NCBI GenBank assembly: GCA_963976815.1
Contig: CAXBLU010000002.1
Location: 1-64,000, forward strand
Reading direction: 5' to 3'
From: JAHRVQ01 sp963976815
GTDB lineage: Bacteria; Pseudomonadota; Gammaproteobacteria; Pseudomonadales; Azotimanducaceae
DNA length: 64,000 nucleotides
The notes below the pieces were generated by a model. The model was not told where the DNA came from. It saw only the letters and a list, made by a program, of their open reading frames with translations, and did not search any database. Each line of letters starts with the position of its first letter. Positions within the stretch are counted from its first letter, which is position 1. A program made the position numbers and the translations under genes. Shown in pieces: positions 51,403-60,626 of the stretch.

Positions 51403-52650
51403 ATGCCAGATATTGATAGCGATCTATTTACGCTCGCCATGTCAAAGGAAGCTGAGCCTTTGATGGCTGCGGTTAAAAAGCACATTAAAGAAAATGTAGA
51501 GCCGATTGAGGAAGAATTTCGTTCCCTTGAGAAGGAAAAAACTGATCGTTGGTCCTGGCACCCCCGGCAGTTGGAACTTCTTGAGGGCGCCAAGGATAAG
51601 GCAAAGGCCTCGGGCCTGTGGAACTTCTTTCTGCCGGAATCTGAGATTGGTTCTGGGCTGACAAACCTTGATTACGCTTATATTGCGACGGAATTGGGTA
51701 AGGTGTCCCTCGCGTCAGAATCTCTGAACTGTAGTGCTCCGGATACGGGCAATATGGAAGTGCTCGAACGGGTCGGAACACCGGAGCAAAAAGAAAAGTG
51801 GCTTGCACCATTACTGAATGGGGAAATTCGTTCAGCCTATGCAATGACTGAACCTGGCATTCCCTCTTCCGATGCCAAGAACATCAGCACCAGTGCAGTA
51901 CTTGAGGGTGATGAATGGGTGATCAACGGAGAGAAATTTTATATCTCCGGTGCTGGCGATCCCCGCTGCAAAATTATGATCGTGATGGTTAAAACGAGCC
52001 CCGATGCAGCCCCGTCGAGACAACAATCTCAGATTTTGGTGCCTATGGACACACCAGGAGTAGAAGTTCTGGAGGGCATGCAGGTGTTTGGTCAAGATCA
52101 TGCTCCAAGAGGTCACATGCATATCCGTTTCGCGAACGTTCGGGTACCGAAAGAAAATGTTCTGTTGGGTGAAGGTCGAGGCTTTGAGATTTCTCAGGTT
52201 CGATTGGGCCCGGGTCGAATCCATCACTGCATGCGATCTATTGGTAAGGCAGAGAAGGCATTGGAGTTAATGGTGAAACGTTCAGCAACCCGTGAAGCAT
52301 TCGGAAAACCAATCGCAAAGTTGGGTAAAAATCTTGAGGTGATCTCCCGGGCAAGGATTGAAATCGATGCAATGCGATTGATGGTATTGCAAGCTGCCAA
52401 AGCGATGGACGTACTGGGCAACAAAGAAGCCCGGGTCTACGTCAGCGCAGTGAAAGCCATGGTGCCAGAAAAAGTATGTTTGATTATCGATCAGGCAATT
52501 CAGATGCATGGTGCGACCGGTATTTCCCAGTGGTCACCGCTTGCCTCCATGTACACCGATATGCGTCACCTACGTTTTGCTGACGGCCCGGATGAGGTGC
52601 ATCACATGGTCGTTGGTCGCTCGGAACTTCAGAAGTACGATCTGTGGTAG
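51403..52650 (+). CDS. Acyl-CoA dehydrogenase, ACAD10/11-like
   Basis: The protein has 415 residues (GGGGAA 7 bases upstream). The FAD and substrate motifs are typical: AYAMTEPGIPSSDAKNISTS, INGEKFYISGAGD, EAFGKPIAKLGKNLEVISRA and IQMHGATGISQWSPLASMYT, ending with DMRHLRFADGPDEVHHMVVG. It should introduce a trans-2 double bond into an acyl-CoA. The catalytic Glu belongs to the ADGPDEV region as in the ACAD11-like group. The gene stands alone, with no acyl-CoA ligase next to it. Confidence 0.92.
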   Translation: MPDIDSDLFTLAMSKEAEPLMAAVKKHIKENVEPIEEEFRSLEKEKTDRWSWHPRQLELLEGAKDKAKASGLWNFFLPESEIGSGLTNLDYAYIATELGKVSLASESLNCSAPDTGNMEVLERVGTPEQKEKWLAPLLNGEIRSAYAMTEPGIPSSDAKNISTSAVLEGDEWVINGEKFYISGAGDPRCKIMIVMVKTSPDAAPSRQQSQILVPMDTPGVEVLEGMQVFGQDHAPRGHMHIRFANVRVPKENVLLGEGRGFEISQVRLGPGRIHHCMRSIGKAEKALELMVKRSATREAFGKPIAKLGKNLEVISRARIEIDAMRLMVLQAAKAMDVLGNKEARVYVSAVKAMVPEKVCLIIDQAIQMHGATGISQWSPLASMYTDMRHLRFADGPDEVHHMVVGRSELQKYDLW

Positions 52651-52680
52651 CCGGTGCTGGGTCAATTGGTGCATATAGTT

Positions 52681-52724
52681 AGCGCTTTTAATTAGTACTT
52701 TTAACTAGCGCTTTTAATTAACGC
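52681..52724. repeat. Tandem repeat, 13-bp period
   Basis: AGCGCTTTTAATT, AGTACTTTTAACT, AGCGCTTTTAATT and a partial copy, between two convergent genes. The last copy covers the stop codon of the TPR-TonB gene on the minus strand. Confidence 0.85.
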
Positions 52725-54019
52725 ATGGCAACAAACTGACAGGCGTGCTCCGTAAGGATGTCGCGCCAGTCGGCTACTGCTGCAGATCTTAGTGGTTTGG
52801 CCTGGTTAAAGTGTTGACGAAACGTCAATGTTGAAGCCATGGCTTTGCCATTATTGAAGGCGGGACGGTACGCGCTCTTCTTCAGGGTTAATTTCAAATA
52901 GCGCTGAAGTTCATATGGCGCACTACCTGATACTTTAATGTTGCTTGCCTTACCTTGCGCGGATATCTCCAGGGAAACATCGGCAAAACCTTCGTTAAAG
53001 GGCTGGCCATTCGGGGCGCAAAGCCGAACCGGGTCTCCATTACTAAATTCTGAGATAAGCTCGGGTTGAGGCCCAAATACGACTGTCCCCTGCTTCCGTA
53101 TATAGATCACTTCCTTTCCTGAGATATCTGAAAACGGGTCGAGTGTGGCATCGAGGGTTTGAATAACCAGATCTTTGCTTCGCGGCCCGAGTAATGCAGC
53201 GGGTACCGAGTCGAGTTGTCGATATAATTCCAATGCATCAGCCCGGCCTTGAATTACCGACATGTCGGCAGCGTCTAACTGTGCCTGCCGCATTGTTTGG
53301 GCATCAATATATTTACTGTGTTTACTCAGTTGCAGAACACTTTTCAAAGTTTCGTCTGCACAACACCGTTTTGCCAGATGTTCAGTTAAGGCTTTTGCTT
53401 TAAGGGTTCGCGCCTTGTAAGCCAGGTCCATGTGCTGTTGTTCAGCAATTTCCAGAGCGCGGTTGTAGTTTTTCAGTGCAGCCCGGTATTGCAAGCTTGA
53501 GAGCTGCCAGTCTCCCAGTCGCCAAAGTGGAGCAACCAGCTCTGAATCGTCCTCGAAGCTTTCCTCTGCGACTCGTAAATGTAAACGTTCAATTCGATCT
53601 GCGTCCCGGAGCTTGCCCAGTGAAGCGTAGCTTCTGCTCTGCAGGCGAAGGCTTTCCATTTGTAGAGGCGAGAACACACCGTCGGCCCAATGGGTAAGGG
53701 TCTGCATTCGTTGGAAGTCTTCTATGGCGGCCCGGTGTTGCTGATTTTCCTGCTTAATACGGCCGAGTTCATTCAAGTATCCGTACAATCGAGGGGCAAA
53801 CTTTCCATCTCGCTGTTCGATGTCCCTGATAATACGTTTTAGGGTCGACTCGCCGCGATCAGGGCGATGAACGAGATCCACCATCTGGTCGTCAAGATTG
53901 GGATCCATAAGGTCAGCAGCGTTAAAAGAACTGCCGTGTTTGGTTGGGTTACCTGCGTTAACCTGATGAGATGTCACTAACGTGAGTAATAAACTGAGTA
54001 TCAATAAATAAGATGGCAT
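52718..54019 (-). CDS. Exported TPR protein with TonB C-terminal domain
   Basis: 433 residues from ATG 54019, where a signal peptide starts (MPSYLLILSLLLTLVTSHQV then NAG); the longer frame to 54175 adds an unlikely basic N-terminus. The middle has TPR-like helices (QYRAALKNYNRALEIAEQQH). The end resembles a TonB C-terminal domain: VSLEISAQGKASNIKVSGSA, YLKLTLKKSAYRPAFNNGKA then TFRQHFN. Such periplasmic TonB-domain proteins without a TonB-type anchor are common in gammaproteobacteria; function unknown. Confidence 0.8.
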   Translation of the reverse strand: MPSYLLILSLLLTLVTSHQVNAGNPTKHGSSFNAADLMDPNLDDQMVDLVHRPDRGESTLKRIIRDIEQRDGKFAPRLYGYLNELGRIKQENQQHRAAIEDFQRMQTLTHWADGVFSPLQMESLRLQSRSYASLGKLRDADRIERLHLRVAEESFEDDSELVAPLWRLGDWQLSSLQYRAALKNYNRALEIAEQQHMDLAYKARTLKAKALTEHLAKRCCADETLKSVLQLSKHSKYIDAQTMRQAQLDAADMSVIQGRADALELYRQLDSVPAALLGPRSKDLVIQTLDATLDPFSDISGKEVIYIRKQGTVVFGPQPELISEFSNGDPVRLCAPNGQPFNEGFADVSLEISAQGKASNIKVSGSAPYELQRYLKLTLKKSAYRPAFNNGKAMASTLTFRQHFNQAKPLRSAAVADWRDILTEHACQFVAMR

Positions 54020-54237
54020 AAGGGTATCCGTGTCATAACGTTGCACCCCCCTCCCATTGCAATCGTCATACCAGCCTCGTAAATTCTTAAGATGGTAAAG
54101 AAAGTATAGGCAGCGATGAGTCGGCTGCCGAGTTTTGTGATCAAATTTGGTGCAATAAGTTATCAACCTGTTCAATATCGGACGTTATAAACTTTGCTGC
54201 AGTGTTGTTGCAGCCACACAGCCACCAAGGAGTTCCT

Positions 54238-55530
54238 GTGATTCGCGCCACAATAGTTGGATTTATCGTCTGGTTTAGCATTGCTTCCGCCACAGCCGCA
54301 GTCTCAAAAGTGGAGCAGGACGTCATCGACTTTGCCAGGGCGGAGAAAGAGTCTGCGATCACCCTGCTTGAGCAGGTCGTCAATATTAATAGTGGCACCA
54401 TGAATCATGCGGGCGTAACCCGCGTGGCGGACATATTTGCCGAGGAGTTTAAAGCGCTAGGCTTCAATACCAATTGGTATGACATGAGTGAAGTTGACCG
54501 GGCCGGTCATCTTTTTGCTGAAAAGCAGGGTGATGGGCAGTGCCTTTTGTTGATCGGTCACCTGGATACGGTGTTTGAAAGCGATAGTCCTTTTCAGAAA
54601 TTTAGTCGTGACGGCGACTTTGCCCGGGGGCCTGGTGTCAACGATATGAAGGGCGGGGACGTTGTAATTTTGTATGCCCTAAAGGCACTAAAGGCGGCAG
54701 GAGCGCTTGCGGACAAGAATATTATTGTTGCCTTAATCGGCGATGAGGAAAAGTCTGGAAGTCCAAAATCTATCAGTCGTCACCACCTGGTCTCCGCTGC
54801 CCAGCGATGTGATGTTGCCCTGGGCTTTGAAATTGCGACAAGTCTGGGTGCGGCGACAGTTGCCCGTCGGGGTTCGAGCGGCTGGATGCTTGAGGTCACG
54901 GGTAAGCGGGCGCATTCGTCCTCTATCTTCAGTGAAGAAACGGGCAGTGGTGCGATATTTGAAGCGGCGAGAATTCTCAATGGTTTTTTTGAAGAGGTCA
55001 AAGGTGAACAATATTTGACGTTTAACCCTGGGGTGATCGTAGGTGGTACGGATGTGCAATACGACCCGGTTCAGAATCGGGGTTCTACTTTTGGCAAAAC
55101 CAATGTGGTCGCACAAAGGGTCATTGTCCATGGTGGTTTACGTACGATCTCCGCTGACCAGGAAGCGAGCGCCCGTGCCGCGATGAAACGGGTTGCCGAG
55201 TCAGGAAACCACAACCAGACTAGCGCGCGGATATCCTTCACAGACGGCTACCCCGCCATGTCACCTACTGAAGGTAATCAGGCAATACTAAATCTGCTCA
55301 GTGATGTGAGTGCTGACCTCGGTTTCGGCGAGGTTGTTGCTTACGATCCCGGTAAACGTGGTGCTGCTGATATTTCTTTTGTTGCACCATTTGTCGATGG
55401 CATTGATGGAATCGGCGCAGAGGGTAAGGGTGCACACACACCGGAGGAGAACATCGACCTGAGCACCTTGCCGATGCTGATCCAGCGTGCGGCAATACTG
55501 ATTCACCGTCTGAGCGCTCAGGAACTCTAA
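54238..55530 (+). CDS. M20 metallopeptidase, glutamate carboxypeptidase-like, exported
   Basis: 430 residues from GTG 54238, chosen because AAGGAG stands 8 bases before it and a signal peptide follows (RATIVGFIVWFSIASATAAV). M20 motifs: LLIGHLDTVFE (metal His and catalytic Asp), GPGVNDMKGGDVVILYALK, ALIGDEEKSGSPKS (catalytic Glu-Glu), RGSSGWMLEVTGKRAHSSS (dimerisation domain) and GAEGKGAHTPEENID (last His). It is a di-zinc aminoacylase/carboxypeptidase, CPG2-type, acting in the periplasm on peptides or N-acyl amino acids. Confidence 0.92.
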   Translation: MIRATIVGFIVWFSIASATAAVSKVEQDVIDFARAEKESAITLLEQVVNINSGTMNHAGVTRVADIFAEEFKALGFNTNWYDMSEVDRAGHLFAEKQGDGQCLLLIGHLDTVFESDSPFQKFSRDGDFARGPGVNDMKGGDVVILYALKALKAAGALADKNIIVALIGDEEKSGSPKSISRHHLVSAAQRCDVALGFEIATSLGAATVARRGSSGWMLEVTGKRAHSSSIFSEETGSGAIFEAARILNGFFEEVKGEQYLTFNPGVIVGGTDVQYDPVQNRGSTFGKTNVVAQRVIVHGGLRTISADQEASARAAMKRVAESGNHNQTSARISFTDGYPAMSPTEGNQAILNLLSDVSADLGFGEVVAYDPGKRGAADISFVAPFVDGIDGIGAEGKGAHTPEENIDLSTLPMLIQRAAILIHRLSAQEL

Positions 55531-55679
55531 ACTGAGTGGTGCCTGGCGTCGGAAAAGTGGCGAATACAACGTCACTATAGGTTGAAGGTTTGACGCCGGT
55601 TACCCTGGTCGTTGTTCATCCATCTAAATACGCAACATCTACTAGACTGTAGAAACGAATTATTCTTTAGCGTATTCAG

Positions 55680-58600
55680 ATGAAGACCGAGCCCGATAAG
55701 CAGCAATCAAATCGAAGTTTTCTGACGTTGATTGCCGGGCTGCTGTTAGTCATTGTCGGTGGCACTTATCTATACCTGGATCGATATGATCGCGCTAGCG
55801 TGATGATGGAGACACAGGAAGAGATTGAAGTTCAGCTGTCTCGAACAACTTCGGTGCTAAATAATGCAATTGATGCGAGTGTGAGACAAACTCGCTTTCT
55901 CAACGGGACGCCTCCTGTAAACGGAATTGTTCGCGCCGCACGAAATCATGGCATTGATCCCCTCGACCAAACGCCCTTTCCCGTCTGGGTGGAAAGATTA
56001 CAGAAAATTTCCGCAGCCTTTATTGAGAACAATCCCGAAGTATTGCAGATCCGCTATATAGGACTGGCTAACAACGGTCATGAACTGCTTCGGGTAAGTC
56101 GCGAGCGAGGCAATGTTCGAATTGCTACTGAACAGCTGTTGCAGAGCAAGGCAGATGAAGCCTATTTTCAGGAGACACTAAAGCTAAATGAAGATGAGGT
56201 TTACGTATCGCCGATAGATCTTAATCGCGAGTACGGACGCATCGCTTTTCCCTATGTGCCAACCTATCGTGCCAGTACTGCGCTATTTGATGAAACTGGC
56301 GCCATGTTTGGTATGTTGGTTGTTAACTTTGATGGTCACTATTTACTAGAGAAGGTCCGCAGCCGAGTACACGATAAGTTGTCTTTGTATGTTATTAGCC
56401 ATGAGCGTGAATTTATCCTTCATCCTGAATCCTCGGAACAATTTAAGTTACAGCGAGGCGTAGAAGCGGTTACAACTAACAATTTTAAGGCAGTCGGTGT
56501 TGTCACTACCCAAAAATTGAAAGCAGGAGATTCAATGGGGCAGCCCCTGTATTTTTTAGATAGTAGGGTATGGTTGTCCCGTCCAGATGAAGGACGGTAT
56601 TTGGAGGTCATTGCTGCTATTCCCACGGCTGACGTAGAGGCGACCGTATTTCAAAGAATGTTTGTGATTCTGGTTTCGGTAGGCCTACTAGTGCTGGTTG
56701 TGATTGCAATTATTGTGTTTTACCAATGGCAAATGGCAAGACAGTTCATTCATAACATTACAGAGGCCAAATTTAGAGCGATAATCAACGGATCTCAAGA
56801 TGCCATTGTGAGTGTTGACCCGCAGTTGATTATTACAAGCTGGAATGGTGCTGCAAACAGGCTACTTCACTATGATGAGATGCAGGCAATCGGTAAACCG
56901 TTGTTGTCGATTTTAGAACTAGACTATGACACTGTGCTAAACGAAGCAACGTTGCGGTCCATCCAGGATTCTCAACAGCATCAATCCCTTGAAATTGGAC
57001 TTGCAGGACAAGCAGGAGAAAAAGTCGACCTTGCTGTTTCGTTGTCGCCCATCGAGTCTACGAGGAAAGGTACCGGAATTACCTTAATGTTTCGTGATAT
57101 TAGCCAAGAGAAACGTGTCGCAGAAGAAATTCAACGACTTAATGCGTCCCTCGAATCCCAGGTAGAAGAGCGGACCGCAGATCTGGAGGTTGCTCGTAAC
57201 GAAGCGCTTCAGGCAAGTGAAATGAAAAGCGTATTTCTTGCCAATATGAGTCACGAGATACGCACGCCTATGAATGGCATCTTTGGCATGTTGAATCTCA
57301 TTAAGCGTGGCCCGTTACTTGATGATCAAAAACGCTATTTGACCATGGCCGAGGACTCCGTCGAATCCCTTTCCTCACTGATTAATGACATTCTCGACTT
57401 ATCCAAAGTGGAGGCAGGAAAGTTGGATATGGAATCCGTCGAGTTTGATCTGCTTGATGTGTTGAGTACCCAGGTTTCATCGTTAGCACTAAAGGCGCAA
57501 CAGAAAGGTCTGGAGGTGTTGCTGGATCTGGCTGGAGTTGAACGGTCCTGTGTAATGGGGGACCCCCATCGGTTCAAGCAGGTCATCACCAATCTAATGG
57601 GAAACGCAATCAAGTTTACCCAGCGGGGAGAAATTCTGGTGACCGCCAGGACCTTCATGACAACAGAAGGGGAGGTCAATGTTACCCTTGCGGTGAGCGA
57701 CACTGGTGACGGAATTCCTCAAAATAAAGCGGAAAGTTTGTTTGACCCATTCAATCAAGTAGATTCGAGCACCACACGAAAGTACGGCGGAACCGGCTTA
57801 GGCCTGTCGATCACGAAGCTGCTGGTTGAGCAAATGAACGGCACAATCACCGTGGAAAGTGAAGAAGGCAAAGGCTCAACATTTCTTGTTACTGTTCGAT
57901 TGCCGGCCGGCGATACGGTACCCGTGTTGGAACAACACAAGCCGCTTATTGTTGCTAAGCGAGTTCTGGTGCTGGGCAAAAACTTAAATTTGTTGGCCTC
58001 GACAAGAAAACTGTTAAGGGGATGGAAAGCCCACGTTGATACCACGAGTAGCCTTGAAGAGGTATTCGCCCGGCTGTCGCGTAAAACCCTCGATATACTG
58101 ATCATTGATCAGGAGGCCTTTCCCCTGGTGAAAAATCAAAAATTGAAGGCTGAGGTGTTCGATACCAGCGCGTTAACCTGGCTTAAGGTGGCGTTGCTGA
58201 CTCCCCAGAGTGGCGACGGAAATAACAACGATCTGGACAGTCTGAGCGCCTCATCAGCCATGAAATTGATTAAGCCGGTATCACCGGTGGAATATGGCTT
58301 GATGCTTGAAAGGTTCTACGGGCATAAAAATACAGATGAAATGGACGGTGCTTCTGCCGATGAGTTACTAGAGCAGAAGCTTGACCAGCAATTATCGGCA
58401 TTTTCCGGCAGCCGTGTTCTCATCGTTGATGACGTGATGATAAATCGCGAGGTGGTTGTAGGTTTGCTGTTAGATTACAACATGCAGATAGATCAAGCGG
58501 AAAATGGTTTGAAGGCAATTTCCTTCCTTGAAGAGTGCGCTGTAGACCTGGTGTTAATGGACTGCCAGATGCCAGAGATGGATGGGTTTATGGCGGCGAA

Positions 58601-59186
58601 CAAGATTCGCGAAGGGGCAGCTGGAGAGCATAATTTGCAGGTGCCCATTATCGCCATGACAGCAGGTGCGATGGCAGGTGACCGGGACGCTTGCATGGTT
58701 GCTGGGATGAATGACTATATTTGTAAACCGATTGACACTCTAGAGTTTAAGAAAAAAGCGCTTCATTGGTTGCAGACCTCAGGGGGTTTTAAAACCGAAT
58801 CGCCGATAGCAAATGCTCCAATGCTGACGTTGGATGAAATTGACTCTGCACCGGACCTCGACGCAGAAGCTGCATTGAAGCGGATGGGTGATAACGAGAG
58901 AATATTTTTTAAGATGGTTGATATGTATATCGAAGATACGCCAGGTAAGTTACGTAGCCTGTCGACCGCGTTACAGGAGGACGAGTTGGAAACCGCTCGC
59001 CAACTAGGACATGCCCTAAAGGGCACCTCAGCATCAATTGGCGCTGAAAAAATGCAGAAACTTTGTCAGCAAATAGAATCTGCCGCTGAGCAACAGAATC
59101 TAGAGGTGGTGAAGCAAGCGGTGCTGCGTTTGAGAGACGAGTATCCGAATGTACTTCGATCGCTTGAGGATCGAGGTCGCGGCTAA
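55680..59186 (+). CDS. Hybrid sensor kinase: Cache-like, PAS, HisKA, HATPase, two receivers, Hpt
   Basis: The protein has 1168 residues. Membrane helix at about 14-33, periplasmic Cache-like sensor to about 320, second helix about 325-350 (FVILVSVGLLVLVVIAIIVF), PAS about 365-475, coiled coil, then HisKA with His525 in NMSHEIRTPMNG. HATPase boxes are NLMGNAIKFTQRGE, DTGDGIPQ and GTGLGLSI. A first receiver (about 765-880) is degenerate: VLVLGKN lacks the acidic pair. The second is intact with RVLIVDDVMINRE and phospho-acceptor Asp961 in LVLMDCQMPEMDG. An Hpt domain ends the protein with His1111 in LGHALKGTSAS. A BarA/ArcB-type phosphorelay; no cognate regulator is adjacent. Confidence 0.93.
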   Translation: MKTEPDKQQSNRSFLTLIAGLLLVIVGGTYLYLDRYDRASVMMETQEEIEVQLSRTTSVLNNAIDASVRQTRFLNGTPPVNGIVRAARNHGIDPLDQTPFPVWVERLQKISAAFIENNPEVLQIRYIGLANNGHELLRVSRERGNVRIATEQLLQSKADEAYFQETLKLNEDEVYVSPIDLNREYGRIAFPYVPTYRASTALFDETGAMFGMLVVNFDGHYLLEKVRSRVHDKLSLYVISHEREFILHPESSEQFKLQRGVEAVTTNNFKAVGVVTTQKLKAGDSMGQPLYFLDSRVWLSRPDEGRYLEVIAAIPTADVEATVFQRMFVILVSVGLLVLVVIAIIVFYQWQMARQFIHNITEAKFRAIINGSQDAIVSVDPQLIITSWNGAANRLLHYDEMQAIGKPLLSILELDYDTVLNEATLRSIQDSQQHQSLEIGLAGQAGEKVDLAVSLSPIESTRKGTGITLMFRDISQEKRVAEEIQRLNASLESQVEERTADLEVARNEALQASEMKSVFLANMSHEIRTPMNGIFGMLNLIKRGPLLDDQKRYLTMAEDSVESLSSLINDILDLSKVEAGKLDMESVEFDLLDVLSTQVSSLALKAQQKGLEVLLDLAGVERSCVMGDPHRFKQVITNLMGNAIKFTQRGEILVTARTFMTTEGEVNVTLAVSDTGDGIPQNKAESLFDPFNQVDSSTTRKYGGTGLGLSITKLLVEQMNGTITVESEEGKGSTFLVTVRLPAGDTVPVLEQHKPLIVAKRVLVLGKNLNLLASTRKLLRGWKAHVDTTSSLEEVFARLSRKTLDILIIDQEAFPLVKNQKLKAEVFDTSALTWLKVALLTPQSGDGNNNDLDSLSASSAMKLIKPVSPVEYGLMLERFYGHKNTDEMDGASADELLEQKLDQQLSAFSGSRVLIVDDVMINREVVVGLLLDYNMQIDQAENGLKAISFLEECAVDLVLMDCQMPEMDGFMAANKIREGAAGEHNLQVPIIAMTAGAMAGDRDACMVAGMNDYICKPIDTLEFKKKALHWLQTSGGFKTESPIANAPMLTLDEIDSAPDLDAEAALKRMGDNERIFFKMVDMYIEDTPGKLRSLSTALQEDELETARQLGHALKGTSASIGAEKMQKLCQQIESAAEQQNLEVVKQAVLRLRDEYPNVLRSLEDRGRG

Positions 59187-59213
59187 AACGCAGTTAGTTT
59201 GTGTTAGCCTTTA

Positions 59214-59987
59214 GTGCCCAACCATACAGTTATATATTCAGTGATTATTGAAAACAAATTCCGTGGACCGCCGAGTTCAGGAAATGGCGGCTATGTTAGT
59301 GGAATCTTTGCCCGACTGATTAAGGACACAACAGCTACCGAGGTGACCTTACGGGCACCTATTCCGCTAGATCATCTATTAACCGCAGTACCTCCGGATA
59401 ATGATGTTGCTAGAGTTGTTGATGGGGAAACTTTGATTGCCGAGGTGCGGGCCGCTGAACTTTCCCTTGATATACCGGAGCCAGTCGATTGGGATTTGGT
59501 TCGAGGCGCGGAACCTTTGTCCTACTCCTTTGCCGAAAATATTCATCCGCAATCCTCTCAGCAGACCTCTCAGCAGACCTTGAAAGTACGCGGTTTTCAT
59601 CCGATCTGCTTTTGTTGTGGAGCTGATCACGAAGATGGTCTTCAGGTATTTGCAGCGCCGCTTGATGAGGGTCGAGTCGCCGCAATCTGGCGGACAAAAC
59701 AGGAATGGGCAGCAGAAGATGGGAAACTGCGGGCAGAGTATTTATGGACCGCGATGGATTGTCCTGGCCAATTTGCATTTATGAGTGCTGGGATCAAAAC
59801 TGGCCTGTTGGGACGAATGACCGGCCGTATTCATGCCAGACCCGTTGCCGGTGAAGATCTGTTGGTCACCGCCTGGACAGTTCGAGTAGAAGGTAAGAAG
59901 CACTTTGCTGGATCTGCTATTCATACTAAAGATAATAAACTTTGTGGTGAAGCGATGACGGTATGGATCGGAAGGAGGGAAATGTGA
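59214..59987 (+). CDS. Hotdog-fold thioesterase-like protein
   Basis: The protein has 257 residues, GTG start, 27 bases after the kinase gene. It begins with a double-hotdog-like half (ENKFRGPPSSGNGGYVSGIF, the acyl-CoA thioesterase opening) and a second half with HPICFCCGADHEDGLQVFAA and the hotdog helix LWTAMDCPGQFAFM. A 12-bp tandem duplication at 59554-59577 doubles SQQT between the halves. Likely an acyl-CoA thioesterase or a related binding protein; substrate not known. Confidence 0.75.
   Translation: MPNHTVIYSVIIENKFRGPPSSGNGGYVSGIFARLIKDTTATEVTLRAPIPLDHLLTAVPPDNDVARVVDGETLIAEVRAAELSLDIPEPVDWDLVRGAEPLSYSFAENIHPQSSQQTSQQTLKVRGFHPICFCCGADHEDGLQVFAAPLDEGRVAAIWRTKQEWAAEDGKLRAEYLWTAMDCPGQFAFMSAGIKTGLLGRMTGRIHARPVAGEDLLVTAWTVRVEGKKHFAGSAIHTKDNKLCGEAMTVWIGRREM
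59554..59577. repeat. 12-bp tandem repeat in thioesterase-like gene
   Basis: CCTCTCAGCAGA twice in frame, giving repeated SQQT in a linker. Confidence 0.85.
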
Positions 59988-60086
59988 AATGGCGTTCCTG
60001 TTGCTGAGCTTGATGGGGAAGGGGCTTCGTGCTGAAAATGCCCGACCTGCTGAACTAAAACTCTGTGATCAACGGCTGGCTCGCCT

Positions 60087-60560
60087 ATGAGCGGTCTTTT
60101 TGGTCCAGAGGCTGACGGCGCAGTATATTTTTCCAGGTTCGATGAAGATGAACTCCTGGGAAGCTTTGTCTCCCTCGGCTTTGACTTGGAACAAATCCAC
60201 TGGCCAACGGTGGAGCACTATTTTCAAGCCATGCAGTTTGAGTCCAGCTCCGAGCAGGAGCGAATCCGACTACTAGCGACGCCAAAGCTTGCTCACCAGG
60301 AGCAAAGCGGTCGTTGGTTTAAGCGTCGCCGTAAGGATTGGAAAACGCTCCGAACTGTATATCTGACCCGAGCAATCTATACCCGGTGTAAGACCCATGA
60401 AGCAGCGAATGCACGACTGCTCGGTACCGGCGACGTCCTATTAATCGAGAATGACCAATATGACTATTTCTGGGGTTGTGGTAGAGATCGTCGCGGTGAA
60501 AATCAATTTGGTCGGGTATTAATGGACGTCCGGGAAAAGCTAAGGTCCGAGGCTAGCTGA
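60087..60560 (+). CDS. NADAR (YbiA-like) family protein
   Basis: The protein has 157 residues. NADAR signature: VYFSRFDEDELLGSF, WPTVEHYFQAMQF (conserved Glu-His-Tyr), YLTRAIYTRCKTHEAANARL and the C-terminal YDYFWGCGRDRRGENQFGRV. Known NADAR proteins cleave N-glycosidic bonds in riboflavin intermediates (YbiA) or remove ADP-ribose from guanine. It lies 66 bases before a TIR-domain gene in the same direction, and TIR domains consume NAD, so a shared NAD/ADP-ribose theme is possible. Confidence 0.88.
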   Translation: MSGLFGPEADGAVYFSRFDEDELLGSFVSLGFDLEQIHWPTVEHYFQAMQFESSSEQERIRLLATPKLAHQEQSGRWFKRRRKDWKTLRTVYLTRAIYTRCKTHEAANARLLGTGDVLLIENDQYDYFWGCGRDRRGENQFGRVLMDVREKLRSEAS

Positions 60561-60626
60561 TTCGGTATACTCAGGACTTTGGCGCCATGCAATCCGTAAT
60601 CTAGTGTAAGCACTTGTGTAAGTAAT

